Shown here one piece after another: positions 16,833 to 24,704 of a DNA stretch of 64,000 nt (its first letter is position 1; each line of letters begins with the position of its first letter). Origin of the DNA: QHXM01 sp032160705 (GTDB lineage: Bacteria > Acidobacteriota > Blastocatellia > Pyrinomonadales > Pyrinomonadaceae); contig JAVHVE010000074.1 in the NCBI GenBank assembly GCA_032160705.1, positions 1 through 64,000 of the forward strand. The letters are read 5' to 3'. Under the pieces are notes generated by a model. It was not told where the DNA came from. It saw only the letters and a program-made list of their open reading frames with translations, and made no database searches. The position numbers and the translations under genes are program-made.

Positions 16833-17885
16833 ATGAATGAACCTAAGAGAAAGTGTGCCCTCATTACCGGCATCACCGGACAAGATGGCAGCTACCTGGC
16901 CGAGCACCTGTTAAGTATGGGCTATGAGGTGCATGGACTTGTCCGGCGCATCGCGCTCGAAGAGCCGGAGCGCAGGTTCACACGCATTTCGCATCTGCTC
17001 GACCGGATACAACTGCACCCTGCGAGTTTGGAGAGCTATCCCTCAATCTTTCACGTCGTCAGCCGCCACGATTTCGATGAGTGCTACCATCTCGCCGCCC
17101 AAAGCTTCGTCGCCGAGAGTTTCGCCGACGGTTTCTCGACGATGAACACCAACATCAACGGCACGCACTACATGCTCGCCGCTCTCAGGGAATTGCGGCC
17201 CCATTGCCGTTTTTACTTCGCGGGATCGAGTGAGATGTTCGGCAAAGTCCGGGAAACGCCCCAGCGCGAGACGACACCCTTTCACCCGCGGAGCCCTTAT
17301 GGCATCAGCAAGGTGGCCGGGTTTGACCTAACTCGCAACTACCGCGAGGCCTTCGGCATGTTTTGCGTTAGTGGTATTCTCTTCAACCATGAAAGTCCGC
17401 GGCGTGGATATGAATTTGTTACGCGTAAGATCACGTCTACGATTGCGCGTATTAAGGTCGGGTTAGCGAATGAGCTTCGTTTGGGTAATCTGGATGCACG
17501 CCGTGACTGGGGACATGCGGTAGATTATGTCAGAGCCATGCACCTGATGCTGCAACGAGATGAAGCGGAAGATTATGTGGTTGCCACGGGGGAAACGCAC
17601 ACGGTGCGAGAATTTTGTGAAAGAGCTTTTGGGGAAGCTCAATTGGATTATAAGCAATACGTGAAAGTAGATGAACGCTATTATCGTCCTGCTGAAGTGG
17701 ACTTGCTGATCGGCGACGCCGCGAAGGCGCGCTCGGTATTGGGATGGCAACCGCGCTACACATTCGCGGAACTCATCACCGAGATGGTACGCAATGACCT
17801 GGAAGCTGTCTCGCATCGAAGCTACGCCACGGGTGTTGCCCCGACACGGGACGACACTGCGCCGATGCCGAAAAACTCTGCATGA
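16833..17885 (+). CDS. gmd: GDP-mannose 4,6-dehydratase
   Basis: Converts GDP-D-mannose to GDP-4-keto-6-deoxymannose, the branch point to GDP-fucose, GDP-rhamnose and related sugars. The 350-residue SDR starts with the diagnostic ALITGITGQDGSYLAEHLL and continues with YHLAAQSFV, AGSSEMFG, the catalytic YGISK and FNHESPRRG, then RDWGHAVDYVRAM, all classical Gmd motifs. No adjacent GDP-fucose synthase or GDP-rhamnose reductase was found, so the keto sugar is either finished by one of the SDRs here or by an enzyme elsewhere. The stop overlaps the next start as ATGA. Confidence 0.92.
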   Translation: MNEPKRKCALITGITGQDGSYLAEHLLSMGYEVHGLVRRIALEEPERRFTRISHLLDRIQLHPASLESYPSIFHVVSRHDFDECYHLAAQSFVAESFADGFSTMNTNINGTHYMLAALRELRPHCRFYFAGSSEMFGKVRETPQRETTPFHPRSPYGISKVAGFDLTRNYREAFGMFCVSGILFNHESPRRGYEFVTRKITSTIARIKVGLANELRLGNLDARRDWGHAVDYVRAMHLMLQRDEAEDYVVATGETHTVREFCERAFGEAQLDYKQYVKVDERYYRPAEVDLLIGDAAKARSVLGWQPRYTFAELITEMVRNDLEAVSHRSYATGVAPTRDDTAPMPKNSA

Positions 17886-20065
17886 AGAACTTCAGACCGA
17901 GACTGCCTCATTTCATGAGGCTCAAGCTACAGCGTCTTGTTGCAAGAGGAGTCAGAAGACTTCTGAAGATCGCCGTTAAAGACGGCTTGAACATCCAGCA
18001 GGAGGGATTTAGTGGCTTCCAACACCCTATGTTGATGGAAGCGATCCCTCCGCTGAACGCTTCCGACCTTTTGTTCCTCATGGACTCGGCCTCTGGCCGA
18101 CAGGAAAAGCCGGACTTGTCGGCCACCTCAGTTCGAGCCTCAATCATCATTCCAGTTTTCAGCGGCGAGGTGAATTACCTGTTCCAATGTATCCGCTCGC
18201 TAATGCGCGAGGTGGATCTCCACCGGGACGAGTTAATTTTGGTAAATGCGACCTGCGGCCATGAACTGAAGCGATTCTTTTCTTACCTGGAAGGTTTCGT
18301 CCGGGTCGTTGAGTCTCCAAAGGACAACGCGATTCAGGCTTACAATTACGGGGCATCTGTCGCTGCCGGGAAGTATCTGGTCTTTCTCGACCAGAATGCG
18401 GTCGTCTTGTCAGGCTGGCTCGCACACATGCTCTACACTATCGAAGATAACCTTTCAGCCGGGGCGGTCGGCTCCCTGCGAGTAGACACGAAAGGCCGCA
18501 TCCTTGAGGCCGGAAAGATTATCTCCCGCGACGGGCTTGAAATCCTATACGGTTCTGGAGAGACAGTTGGGGACAGTCAGTTCAGGTACGCAAGGGAGGT
18601 GGATGCCTGCGGGCGCGGGTCGCTGCTCATAGGCCGGGAACTCTTCGAGAAGTTAGGCGGTTTCGACGAGCGTTACACGCCAAAGTCTTACGAAGACGCC
18701 GACCTCTGCTTCGGCGTCCGTTCGCTTGGCTACAAGGTCATTTATCAGCCAGCGTCGAAGGTTATTCAACAGGAGGATGCGGCGACCGACGGCGCGGAAC
18801 TCAAACACCAGCGCGAAACCAGCCGCGTCAAATTTGTCGAGAAGTGGCGCGCCGTGCTTGAGCAAGAGCACGGCGCGTTTGATTCGAAGATGTGGAAGCT
18901 TGCCGCCGATAGACGCCGGGGGCCGCGCATCATTGTGTTCGAACACAAAGTGCCGATGCCGGATCGTGACGCGGCCAGCTTGAGAATGTCACTAATTTTG
19001 AAGAGCCTCGCCAGGTGGGCTCGGCCTGTACTGGTGCCGCTGTATCCGCAGGCGGCCCCTGACTATGAGATATTTCTAGACAGAGATGGTGTTCGCGTTA
19101 TCTATCCGCCTCATCATGAAGACTTGCTCAGGGATGAAATTTTCGACGTTGCGATTCTGAGCCGTCCCTACGTCGCGGATGTGGTATTCCGTAAAATGAA
19201 GCTCAAGAGACTCGACCGTCGGCTCAAGATTGTATTTGACACACTGGATATTCACTTTTTGCGCTTAGAGCGGGAGTACAAACTGACCGGAGATAGAAGG
19301 ACGGCGAAACTGGCCAGGGAGATGAAAGAAACCGAGAAGCGCATTGGGCGCTTAAGCGATCAAATCTGGTGCGTAACGCCTGAGGACGCCGAGGTCTTAG
19401 ACAGAGAATTGCCTGGCAAATCTGTTAAGATCGTTCCCACCATCCATCCACTGCAAGAGCGCGGAAAGCCTTTCGACGCGAGGGAAGGACTGCTCTTTAT
19501 CGGCTCCTTCCTACATTCGCCTAACGCCGACGCAATCCACTACCTGGTCAGGGAAATCCTTCCCTTAATCAAGGAGGCGCTTCCGGCAGTGAAAGTCTAT
19601 GTAGTTGGCAGCGACGTGCCGGATGAGATCACCGCTTACAATTCCGACGACGTTGTAGTAACAGGTTATGTCCACAACGTTGATCCTTACTTCCATAATT
19701 GCCGCGTATTCGTCGCTCCGCTACGCTACGGGGCAGGCATCAACGGGAAGGTTTGTCAGGCATTGTCTTATGGGCTGCCGACGGTTGTCTCCTCGATTGG
19801 GGCTGAGGGCATCGGATTAAAGAACGGTTGTGAGGCAATGATCGTGGATGATCCGCGCGAATTCGCCCGCTCCGTTACTGAAGTGTACCGCAACCGTGAG
19901 TTATGGGAGCAGCTTTCCGAACAAGGCTATCACCACATCGAGCAGCATTTTACCCCGGAAGCCCTCGAAAAAAATATTCATGAGGCCATCACGGACGTCT
20001 GCGCGGGCCGAGGGCGAGCAGAACCAGAAGCTGGCGCTAACCCTGGCCGTATTAGTGCTGCTTGA
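17882..20065 (+). CDS. Two-domain glycosyltransferase (GT2 plus GT-B)
   Basis: This 727-residue protein joins two glycosyltransferases. Residues of about 85-310 form a family 2 domain (ASIIIPVFSGEVNYL, DELILVNATCG, RGSLLIGRELFEKLGGFDE, YEDADLC). Residues from about 340 on form a GT-B domain (GLLFIGSFLHSPNADAI, VYVVGSD, APLRYGAGINGKVCQALSYG). Such fusions usually add two successive sugars or extend a chain. In the GT2 half the expected DxD reads FLDQNAVV, so the second acidic residue is absent; the domain may be divergent or inactive. It is coupled to gmd by ATGA, hinting at use of a GDP-derived sugar. Confidence 0.82.
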   Translation: MKNFRPRLPHFMRLKLQRLVARGVRRLLKIAVKDGLNIQQEGFSGFQHPMLMEAIPPLNASDLLFLMDSASGRQEKPDLSATSVRASIIIPVFSGEVNYLFQCIRSLMREVDLHRDELILVNATCGHELKRFFSYLEGFVRVVESPKDNAIQAYNYGASVAAGKYLVFLDQNAVVLSGWLAHMLYTIEDNLSAGAVGSLRVDTKGRILEAGKIISRDGLEILYGSGETVGDSQFRYAREVDACGRGSLLIGRELFEKLGGFDERYTPKSYEDADLCFGVRSLGYKVIYQPASKVIQQEDAATDGAELKHQRETSRVKFVEKWRAVLEQEHGAFDSKMWKLAADRRRGPRIIVFEHKVPMPDRDAASLRMSLILKSLARWARPVLVPLYPQAAPDYEIFLDRDGVRVIYPPHHEDLLRDEIFDVAILSRPYVADVVFRKMKLKRLDRRLKIVFDTLDIHFLRLEREYKLTGDRRTAKLAREMKETEKRIGRLSDQIWCVTPEDAEVLDRELPGKSVKIVPTIHPLQERGKPFDAREGLLFIGSFLHSPNADAIHYLVREILPLIKEALPAVKVYVVGSDVPDEITAYNSDDVVVTGYVHNVDPYFHNCRVFVAPLRYGAGINGKVCQALSYGLPTVVSSIGAEGIGLKNGCEAMIVDDPREFARSVTEVYRNRELWEQLSEQGYHHIEQHFTPEALEKNIHEAITDVCAGRGRAEPEAGANPGRISAA

Positions 20066-20174
20066 AGATCAATGCTCGACGAATTATCCACACACTTGAC
20101 GAGCGTCGGGCAGCTCGCACCGTCGTTATGTAGTAGTTTTCAGCGAGACTACAAAAGGGAGAGCGGGACAGGAC

Positions 20175-21062
20175 ATGAAGGTGTTAATTCTCGGCGGCTC
20201 GGGTATGTTGGGCCATAAGCTGTACCAGGTCTGCGCCGAACGCTTTGATACATACTCGACGTTCCGCCAATCGGAGAATTCCTACGCGAAGTTCGAGCTG
20301 TTTGATCCGTCGCGGGTGATTGGCAATGTCGCGGCGGACGACGTTGCCAGCGTGGCGACAGCCCTGGCGAAAGTGCAGCCGTCTGTCGTAGTCAATTGCA
20401 TCGGCGTCGTCAAGCAGGATGCTGCGGCCAAAGACCCTTTGACCAGCATCTCTATTAACGCGCTCTTCCCACACCGATTGGCTCAAGTTTGTCACGCGGC
20501 GAACACACGCCTGGTTCATCTCAGCACGGACTGCGTCTTTTCGGGGCGCAAGGGCAACTACACTGAGGATGATCTTTCGGATGCCGAAGACCTGTATGGG
20601 AAGACAAAATATCTGGGCGAGGTTGGTGGCACGAACTGTCTGACCTTGCGTACTTCGATGATCGGTCGCGAGCTTCATGGCTCTCACGGGTTGCTCGAAT
20701 GGTTCTTGAATCAGCAGGGGAAGACCGTGCGCGGATTCCGCCGAGCCGTCTTCAGCGGGTTTACTACACGCGCCCTGGCCGAGACAATCGCATGGATCAT
20801 CGCGGATCATCCGTCGCTTGAAGGTGTCCTTCATCTTGCTGCCGAGCCGATCAGCAAGTTTGACTTGCTCACGCTCGTCAAAGAGGCGGCGGGACTGAAC
20901 GTCCAAATCGAGCCTGACGAAACTTTCGTCTGCGACAGGAGTTTAAACGGGTCGCGCTTGCGCGAGGCCACAGGTTTTGTCCCGCCCGGATGGTCTGATA
21001 TGATTTCACAATTGTTTCTAGATTCAACTCCATATAATGAGTTTCGGAGGTCTGATTGTTAA
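20175..21062 (+). CDS. RmlD-like reductase, probable UDP-L-RhaNAc synthase (QnlA/WbvR-like)
   Basis: A 295-residue SDR of the RmlD family with nucleotide site ILGGSGMLGHKL, VVNCIGVVKQDAAAKDP, STDCVFSG, and catalytic YGKTK (YxxxK). The phrase NCIGVVKQ and the position directly before a FnlA/CapE-like dehydratase and a 2-epimerase match the QnlA/WbvR reductase, which reduces UDP-2-acetamido-2,6-dideoxy-L-lyxo-4-hexulose. WbjC/CapF, used for L-FucNAc, is longer because it carries an extra cupin domain, absent here. This favours the L-quinovosamine branch. It ends within the start of the next gene. Confidence 0.78.
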   Translation: MKVLILGGSGMLGHKLYQVCAERFDTYSTFRQSENSYAKFELFDPSRVIGNVAADDVASVATALAKVQPSVVVNCIGVVKQDAAAKDPLTSISINALFPHRLAQVCHAANTRLVHLSTDCVFSGRKGNYTEDDLSDAEDLYGKTKYLGEVGGTNCLTLRTSMIGRELHGSHGLLEWFLNQQGKTVRGFRRAVFSGFTTRALAETIAWIIADHPSLEGVLHLAAEPISKFDLLTLVKEAAGLNVQIEPDETFVCDRSLNGSRLREATGFVPPGWSDMISQLFLDSTPYNEFRRSDC

Positions 21063-22111
21063 CTGATAAGAATATAGTTGTGACCGGCGGCACGGGCTCT
21101 CTGGGAAAAGTGCTCACCAAGCGGTTGCTCACAGGAGAGCTTGGCCTGCCTAAAAAGATAACGGTCTTTTCCCGCGACGAGGCGAAGCAGCACGAGATGC
21201 GTCTCGCATATCAGCACCGCCATACTGCGACAGACGAAGTCATCTATCACAACTTCGAGCAGCTACTCCAATTTCGCATCGGAGACGTGCGCGATATTCA
21301 TAGCGTCAGCACGGTGCTCAGGGACGCCGACGTGGTCTTCAACGCGGCGGCTCTCAAGCAGGTGCCATCCTGCGAATACTTCCCGTTCGAGGCCGTGCAG
21401 ACCAACATCATCGGCGCGGAAAATATCGTCCGCGCCATCCGCGAGCATCACCTGCATGTAGATACTGTGGTCGGCGTCTCGACCGACAAGGCCTGCAAGC
21501 CCGTCAACGTGATGGGCATGACGAAGGCGATTCAGGAGCGCATCTTCGTCCGTGCCAATCTTGATTCTTCCGGGACGCGCTTTATCTGCGTGCGCTACGG
21601 TAATGTGCTTGCCTCGCGCGGCTCCGTGATTCCGCTCTTTCATGAACAGATCCGGCGCGGCGGCCCCGTCACCATCACCACGCCTGAGATGACACGCTTC
21701 CTGCTTAGTCTGGAACAGGCTGTGGATACGATTTTCGCAGCCCTCAAGGGTGGGAATCCGGGCGAGACTTACATCCCGCGCGTCCCTTCGGCTCGCGTCA
21801 CGGACATCGCCGAAGCGCTGATCGCAGACCGCCCCATCGAGATGAAGATCACAGGCATCCGCCCCGGCGAAAAGGTACATGAGATTCTGGTCTCCGAAGA
21901 GGAAGCTCATCGAACGCTTCCGCGCGGCGATTATTATGTAATCACGCCCATGCTGCCGGAGTTGGTGACGGAGAAAGTTGAAAGCCCGCTTGAGAAAGAG
22001 TACAGCTCGAACGACATTCTGATGACCAGAAGGGAGCTAGACGAGCTGCTACAAAAACACAACCTGATGGCCGAAGACAGGCTCGTTTACAGCGAAGACG
22101 TGCTGGCATGA
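21056..22111 (+). CDS. UDP-GlcNAc 4,6-dehydratase/5-epimerase (FnlA/CapE/WbjB-like)
   Basis: Acts on UDP-GlcNAc to make UDP-2-acetamido-2,6-dideoxy-4-keto-hexoses with C5 inversion. The 351-residue cytoplasmic SDR shows IVVTGGTGSLGKVL, FSRDEAKQHEMR, NAAALKQVPSCEYFPFEA, STDKACKPVNVMGMTK and RYGNVLASRGSVIPLF. The catalytic tyrosine position is methionine in MGMTK, normal for this subfamily. Translation appears to begin at TTG 21056, seven bases into the end of the preceding gene, with a good GGAGG at 21046-21050. An ATGA overlap couples it to the 2-epimerase. Confidence 0.9.
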   Translation: MLTDKNIVVTGGTGSLGKVLTKRLLTGELGLPKKITVFSRDEAKQHEMRLAYQHRHTATDEVIYHNFEQLLQFRIGDVRDIHSVSTVLRDADVVFNAAALKQVPSCEYFPFEAVQTNIIGAENIVRAIREHHLHVDTVVGVSTDKACKPVNVMGMTKAIQERIFVRANLDSSGTRFICVRYGNVLASRGSVIPLFHEQIRRGGPVTITTPEMTRFLLSLEQAVDTIFAALKGGNPGETYIPRVPSARVTDIAEALIADRPIEMKITGIRPGEKVHEILVSEEEAHRTLPRGDYYVITPMLPELVTEKVESPLEKEYSSNDILMTRRELDELLQKHNLMAEDRLVYSEDVLA

Positions 22112-23193
22112 AGGTCATAACTATTCTGGGGACACGCCCGGAAATTATCCGCCTCAGTCTCATCATCGCAAAGCTCGACCGCCTCTGCGACCATGTTCTG
22201 GTTCACACTGGCCAGAACTATGACGCAACTCTGAATGACATCTTCTTCGACGAGCTAGGGGTTCGCAAGCCCGACCACTACCTGGGCGTGCGCGGGGCGA
22301 CCTTCGGCGAGCAGATAGGGAAGATCATAGAGGCGTCGGAGCGCGTTCTGCGCGATGAGCGACCTGATAAGCTGCTGCTTTTGGGCGACACGAACAGCTC
22401 GCTCTCAGCAATCGTCGCCAAGCGGATGGGGATTCCCGTTTACCACATGGAGGCGGGCAACCGCTGCTACGACGACCGCGTGCCCGAAGAGGTCAACCGC
22501 CGCATCATTGATCACAGCAGCGACATCCTGATGCCCTACACGGAACGCAGCCGCGCCAACCTCCTGCGAGAAGGATTCGCGGGGCAGCGCGTCTACGTCA
22601 CCGGCAATCCCATCCACGAAGTCATCCGCCACTATGAGCCACGCGTGCAGCAGTCCGAAATCCTCGCGCGCCTTGGCATAGAGGCCGGAAAATATTTCCT
22701 GGTCACCATGCACCGCGAAGAGAATGTAGATGTCGAGGAGCGTCTGCGTTCGCTGTTCGACGCGCTTGAAGCTCTCCAAAAAGAGTTCAGCATGCCGGTT
22801 GTGTGCAGCCTGCATCCGCGAACACGAAATCGCATGGAGCGCTTCGGTGCCGGGACTGACAATAGCGGGATTAAGTTGACCGAGCCTTTCGGCTTCTTCG
22901 ACTTCATTGCGCTCGAACAGAACGCCTTTTGTGTTTTGAGCGACAGCGGGACGGTGCAGGAAGAGTGCTGCATCTTTCGCGTGGCGAATGTCACGATACG
23001 CGATGTCACGGAGCGACCGGAAACGATTGAATGCGGCAGCAACATTTTAAGCGGTGCGAGGCCGGAGGATATCTTGCGCTGTGTGAGAACGGTACTCGAC
23101 CAGAAGCGCGACTGGCGTGTGCCGCCGGAATATATGGTTGACGATGTGAGCAGCATCGTCACGCGCATCCTGCTCGGCTACCGCCACAGTTAA
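22108..23193 (+). CDS. UDP-N-acetylhexosamine 2-epimerase (non-hydrolysing; QnlB/FnlC/WbjD-like)
   Basis: This 361-residue GT-B-fold epimerase inverts C2 of a UDP-2-acetamido sugar. Motifs are ITILGTRPEIIRLSLI, VHTGQNYDATLNDIFF, LLGDTNSSLSAIVAKRMG, HMEAGNRCYDDRVPEEVNRR and SDSGTVQEECC. The NRCYDDRVPEE variant is that of the L-fucosamine/L-quinovosamine pathway enzymes rather than of WecB. With the preceding reductase and dehydratase it should complete UDP-L-QuiNAc (or UDP-L-FucNAc if the reductase has C3-epimerase activity). It starts with ATG overlapping the dehydratase stop. Confidence 0.9.
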   Translation: MKVITILGTRPEIIRLSLIIAKLDRLCDHVLVHTGQNYDATLNDIFFDELGVRKPDHYLGVRGATFGEQIGKIIEASERVLRDERPDKLLLLGDTNSSLSAIVAKRMGIPVYHMEAGNRCYDDRVPEEVNRRIIDHSSDILMPYTERSRANLLREGFAGQRVYVTGNPIHEVIRHYEPRVQQSEILARLGIEAGKYFLVTMHREENVDVEERLRSLFDALEALQKEFSMPVVCSLHPRTRNRMERFGAGTDNSGIKLTEPFGFFDFIALEQNAFCVLSDSGTVQEECCIFRVANVTIRDVTERPETIECGSNILSGARPEDILRCVRTVLDQKRDWRVPPEYMVDDVSSIVTRILLGYRHS

Positions 23194-23272
23194 GCAGCGC
23201 AGTGCGCCAAAGATTACAGGGGTAGTTAGACGCTCTGCTTGCGAGCGAGTTGCGCGTCCCGCAAGGTTCAAG

Positions 23273-24442
23273 ATGAAATTTGCCTTAGTCGCTCATGGGT
23301 TGCCGCCCTCTCCTTACGTCCAATCCGTGATGATCCGCAGACTGCTTCACGGGTTGAATCCAGACGATTACTGTCTGATTACACAAACCTACGGCGACCA
23401 CTCGCCCATGAGAAATTACCCGGGCGAAAAGCTGCCCGCGAAGCATTACTACATGCCCCGCTGGCTCAACTTCGAGCGCGGCGTCCGCTTCAGCCTGATC
23501 CGGTGGTCTAATGTCTTGATGCGGGCGCTGCAAATTGCGCGCATCATCAAGCGGGAAAAGTGTGAGGCGGTGGTCGCCTGCACGAGCGAGCTTTTCGACC
23601 TGCCCGCTGCCTATCTTGCCAGCCGCCTGACCGGAGTTAAGTTCTACCCGTACCTCTTCGACTACTACTCGCAGATGGCGACCGGCACGCAGGGCGAGCG
23701 GTTCGCCAATCGTTTGGAGCCGGTGATGTTGAAAGGGGCTGCGGGCATCATCGTCCCGAATGAGTTTTTGCGCGATGACCTGCGCGAGCGTTACGGGGTC
23801 GAGTCAACAGTGATTCACAATCCCTGCGACTTGTCCGTGTACGAGACCGCGCCGCCCTATGACGGATCGCTCCGTGGAGGCGGCGAAATCAGGATTGGCT
23901 ACACGGGGTCAATCTATCACGCGCACTTCAGCGCTTTCTGGAATCTGCTGGCCGCCATCGAATCAGTGAAAGAGTGGAACATCAAGCTGCATATCTATAC
24001 TAATCAACCGCCCGCGCTGCTCGCAGAAAATGGAATCAAAGGCCCGGTCGTCATCAATGACCCGGTGCCTGCCGCTGCCATACCCGGTATACAGTGGGCG
24101 TCAGACCTGCTGTTTCTACCACTGGCCTTTAATGCGCTGCATCCGGGTGTCATCCGAACCTCTGCGCCGGGCAAACTCGGAGAGTATCTGGCATCGCGTC
24201 GTCCGATACTGGTTCATGTCCCGGAGGATTCATTCCCGGCCTGGTATTTTCGGGAGTACGAATGCGGTCTGGTGGTCACGGAGGATGATCCGTCGAAGGT
24301 ACGAGAGGCGATTGAAGCTATCTTGACTGACGCAAACTTGCGACGTAAACTCGTTCGGAATGCTTGGGAGCGTGCTCAATCCGACTTTGGTATCCCCGCA
24401 TCACAAAGAGCTTTTGCCAGCTTGATGGAGCTAAAAGTCTGA
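23273..24442 (+). CDS. GT-B glycosyltransferase, possible L-QuiNAc/L-FucNAc transferase
   Basis: This 389-residue family 4-like enzyme has a donor-domain core IRIGYTGSIYHAHFSAF, a nucleotide-ribose-binding segment LGEYLASRRPILVHVPE, and the N-terminal pattern FALVAHGLPPSPYVQSV. In E. coli O26-like loci a transferase (WbuB) follows the fnlABC genes and uses UDP-L-FucNAc. By position after the same triad this protein may use the triad's product, but the match is contextual only. A short 79-base gap precedes it, and 262 bases without a gene follow. Confidence 0.75.
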   Translation: MKFALVAHGLPPSPYVQSVMIRRLLHGLNPDDYCLITQTYGDHSPMRNYPGEKLPAKHYYMPRWLNFERGVRFSLIRWSNVLMRALQIARIIKREKCEAVVACTSELFDLPAAYLASRLTGVKFYPYLFDYYSQMATGTQGERFANRLEPVMLKGAAGIIVPNEFLRDDLRERYGVESTVIHNPCDLSVYETAPPYDGSLRGGGEIRIGYTGSIYHAHFSAFWNLLAAIESVKEWNIKLHIYTNQPPALLAENGIKGPVVINDPVPAAAIPGIQWASDLLFLPLAFNALHPGVIRTSAPGKLGEYLASRRPILVHVPEDSFPAWYFREYECGLVVTEDDPSKVREAIEAILTDANLRRKLVRNAWERAQSDFGIPASQRAFASLMELKV

Positions 24443-24704
24443 GCCTTCGGGTTTCAAATTCCCATCCGAAAACATGAAGCGATCTAAGGTCAACCGGATT
24501 CCGGGTAAGCACTTTTGTGGTCGCCCTTGCTTTGCATCCTGTATCCTGATATCGAGTGCGAGGAAGGAAGGGTCATGATTAAAGTCCATGTCTGAGACAT
24601 CGGAGTCGCAGCCGAAAATGAACAGTTATCTTCAGAAAATCAATCAGGGTTGGTAGCAGTTTTCTTCGAGAATGTGTTATTGCACTATGCTGGTGTAGCT
24701 TTTT

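Noticed and set aside
24443..24704. Possible small gene or RNA before the fused oxidoreductase
   Set aside because: Short frames on both strands lack ribosome sites and recognisable features; no clear hairpin or tRNA structure was found.
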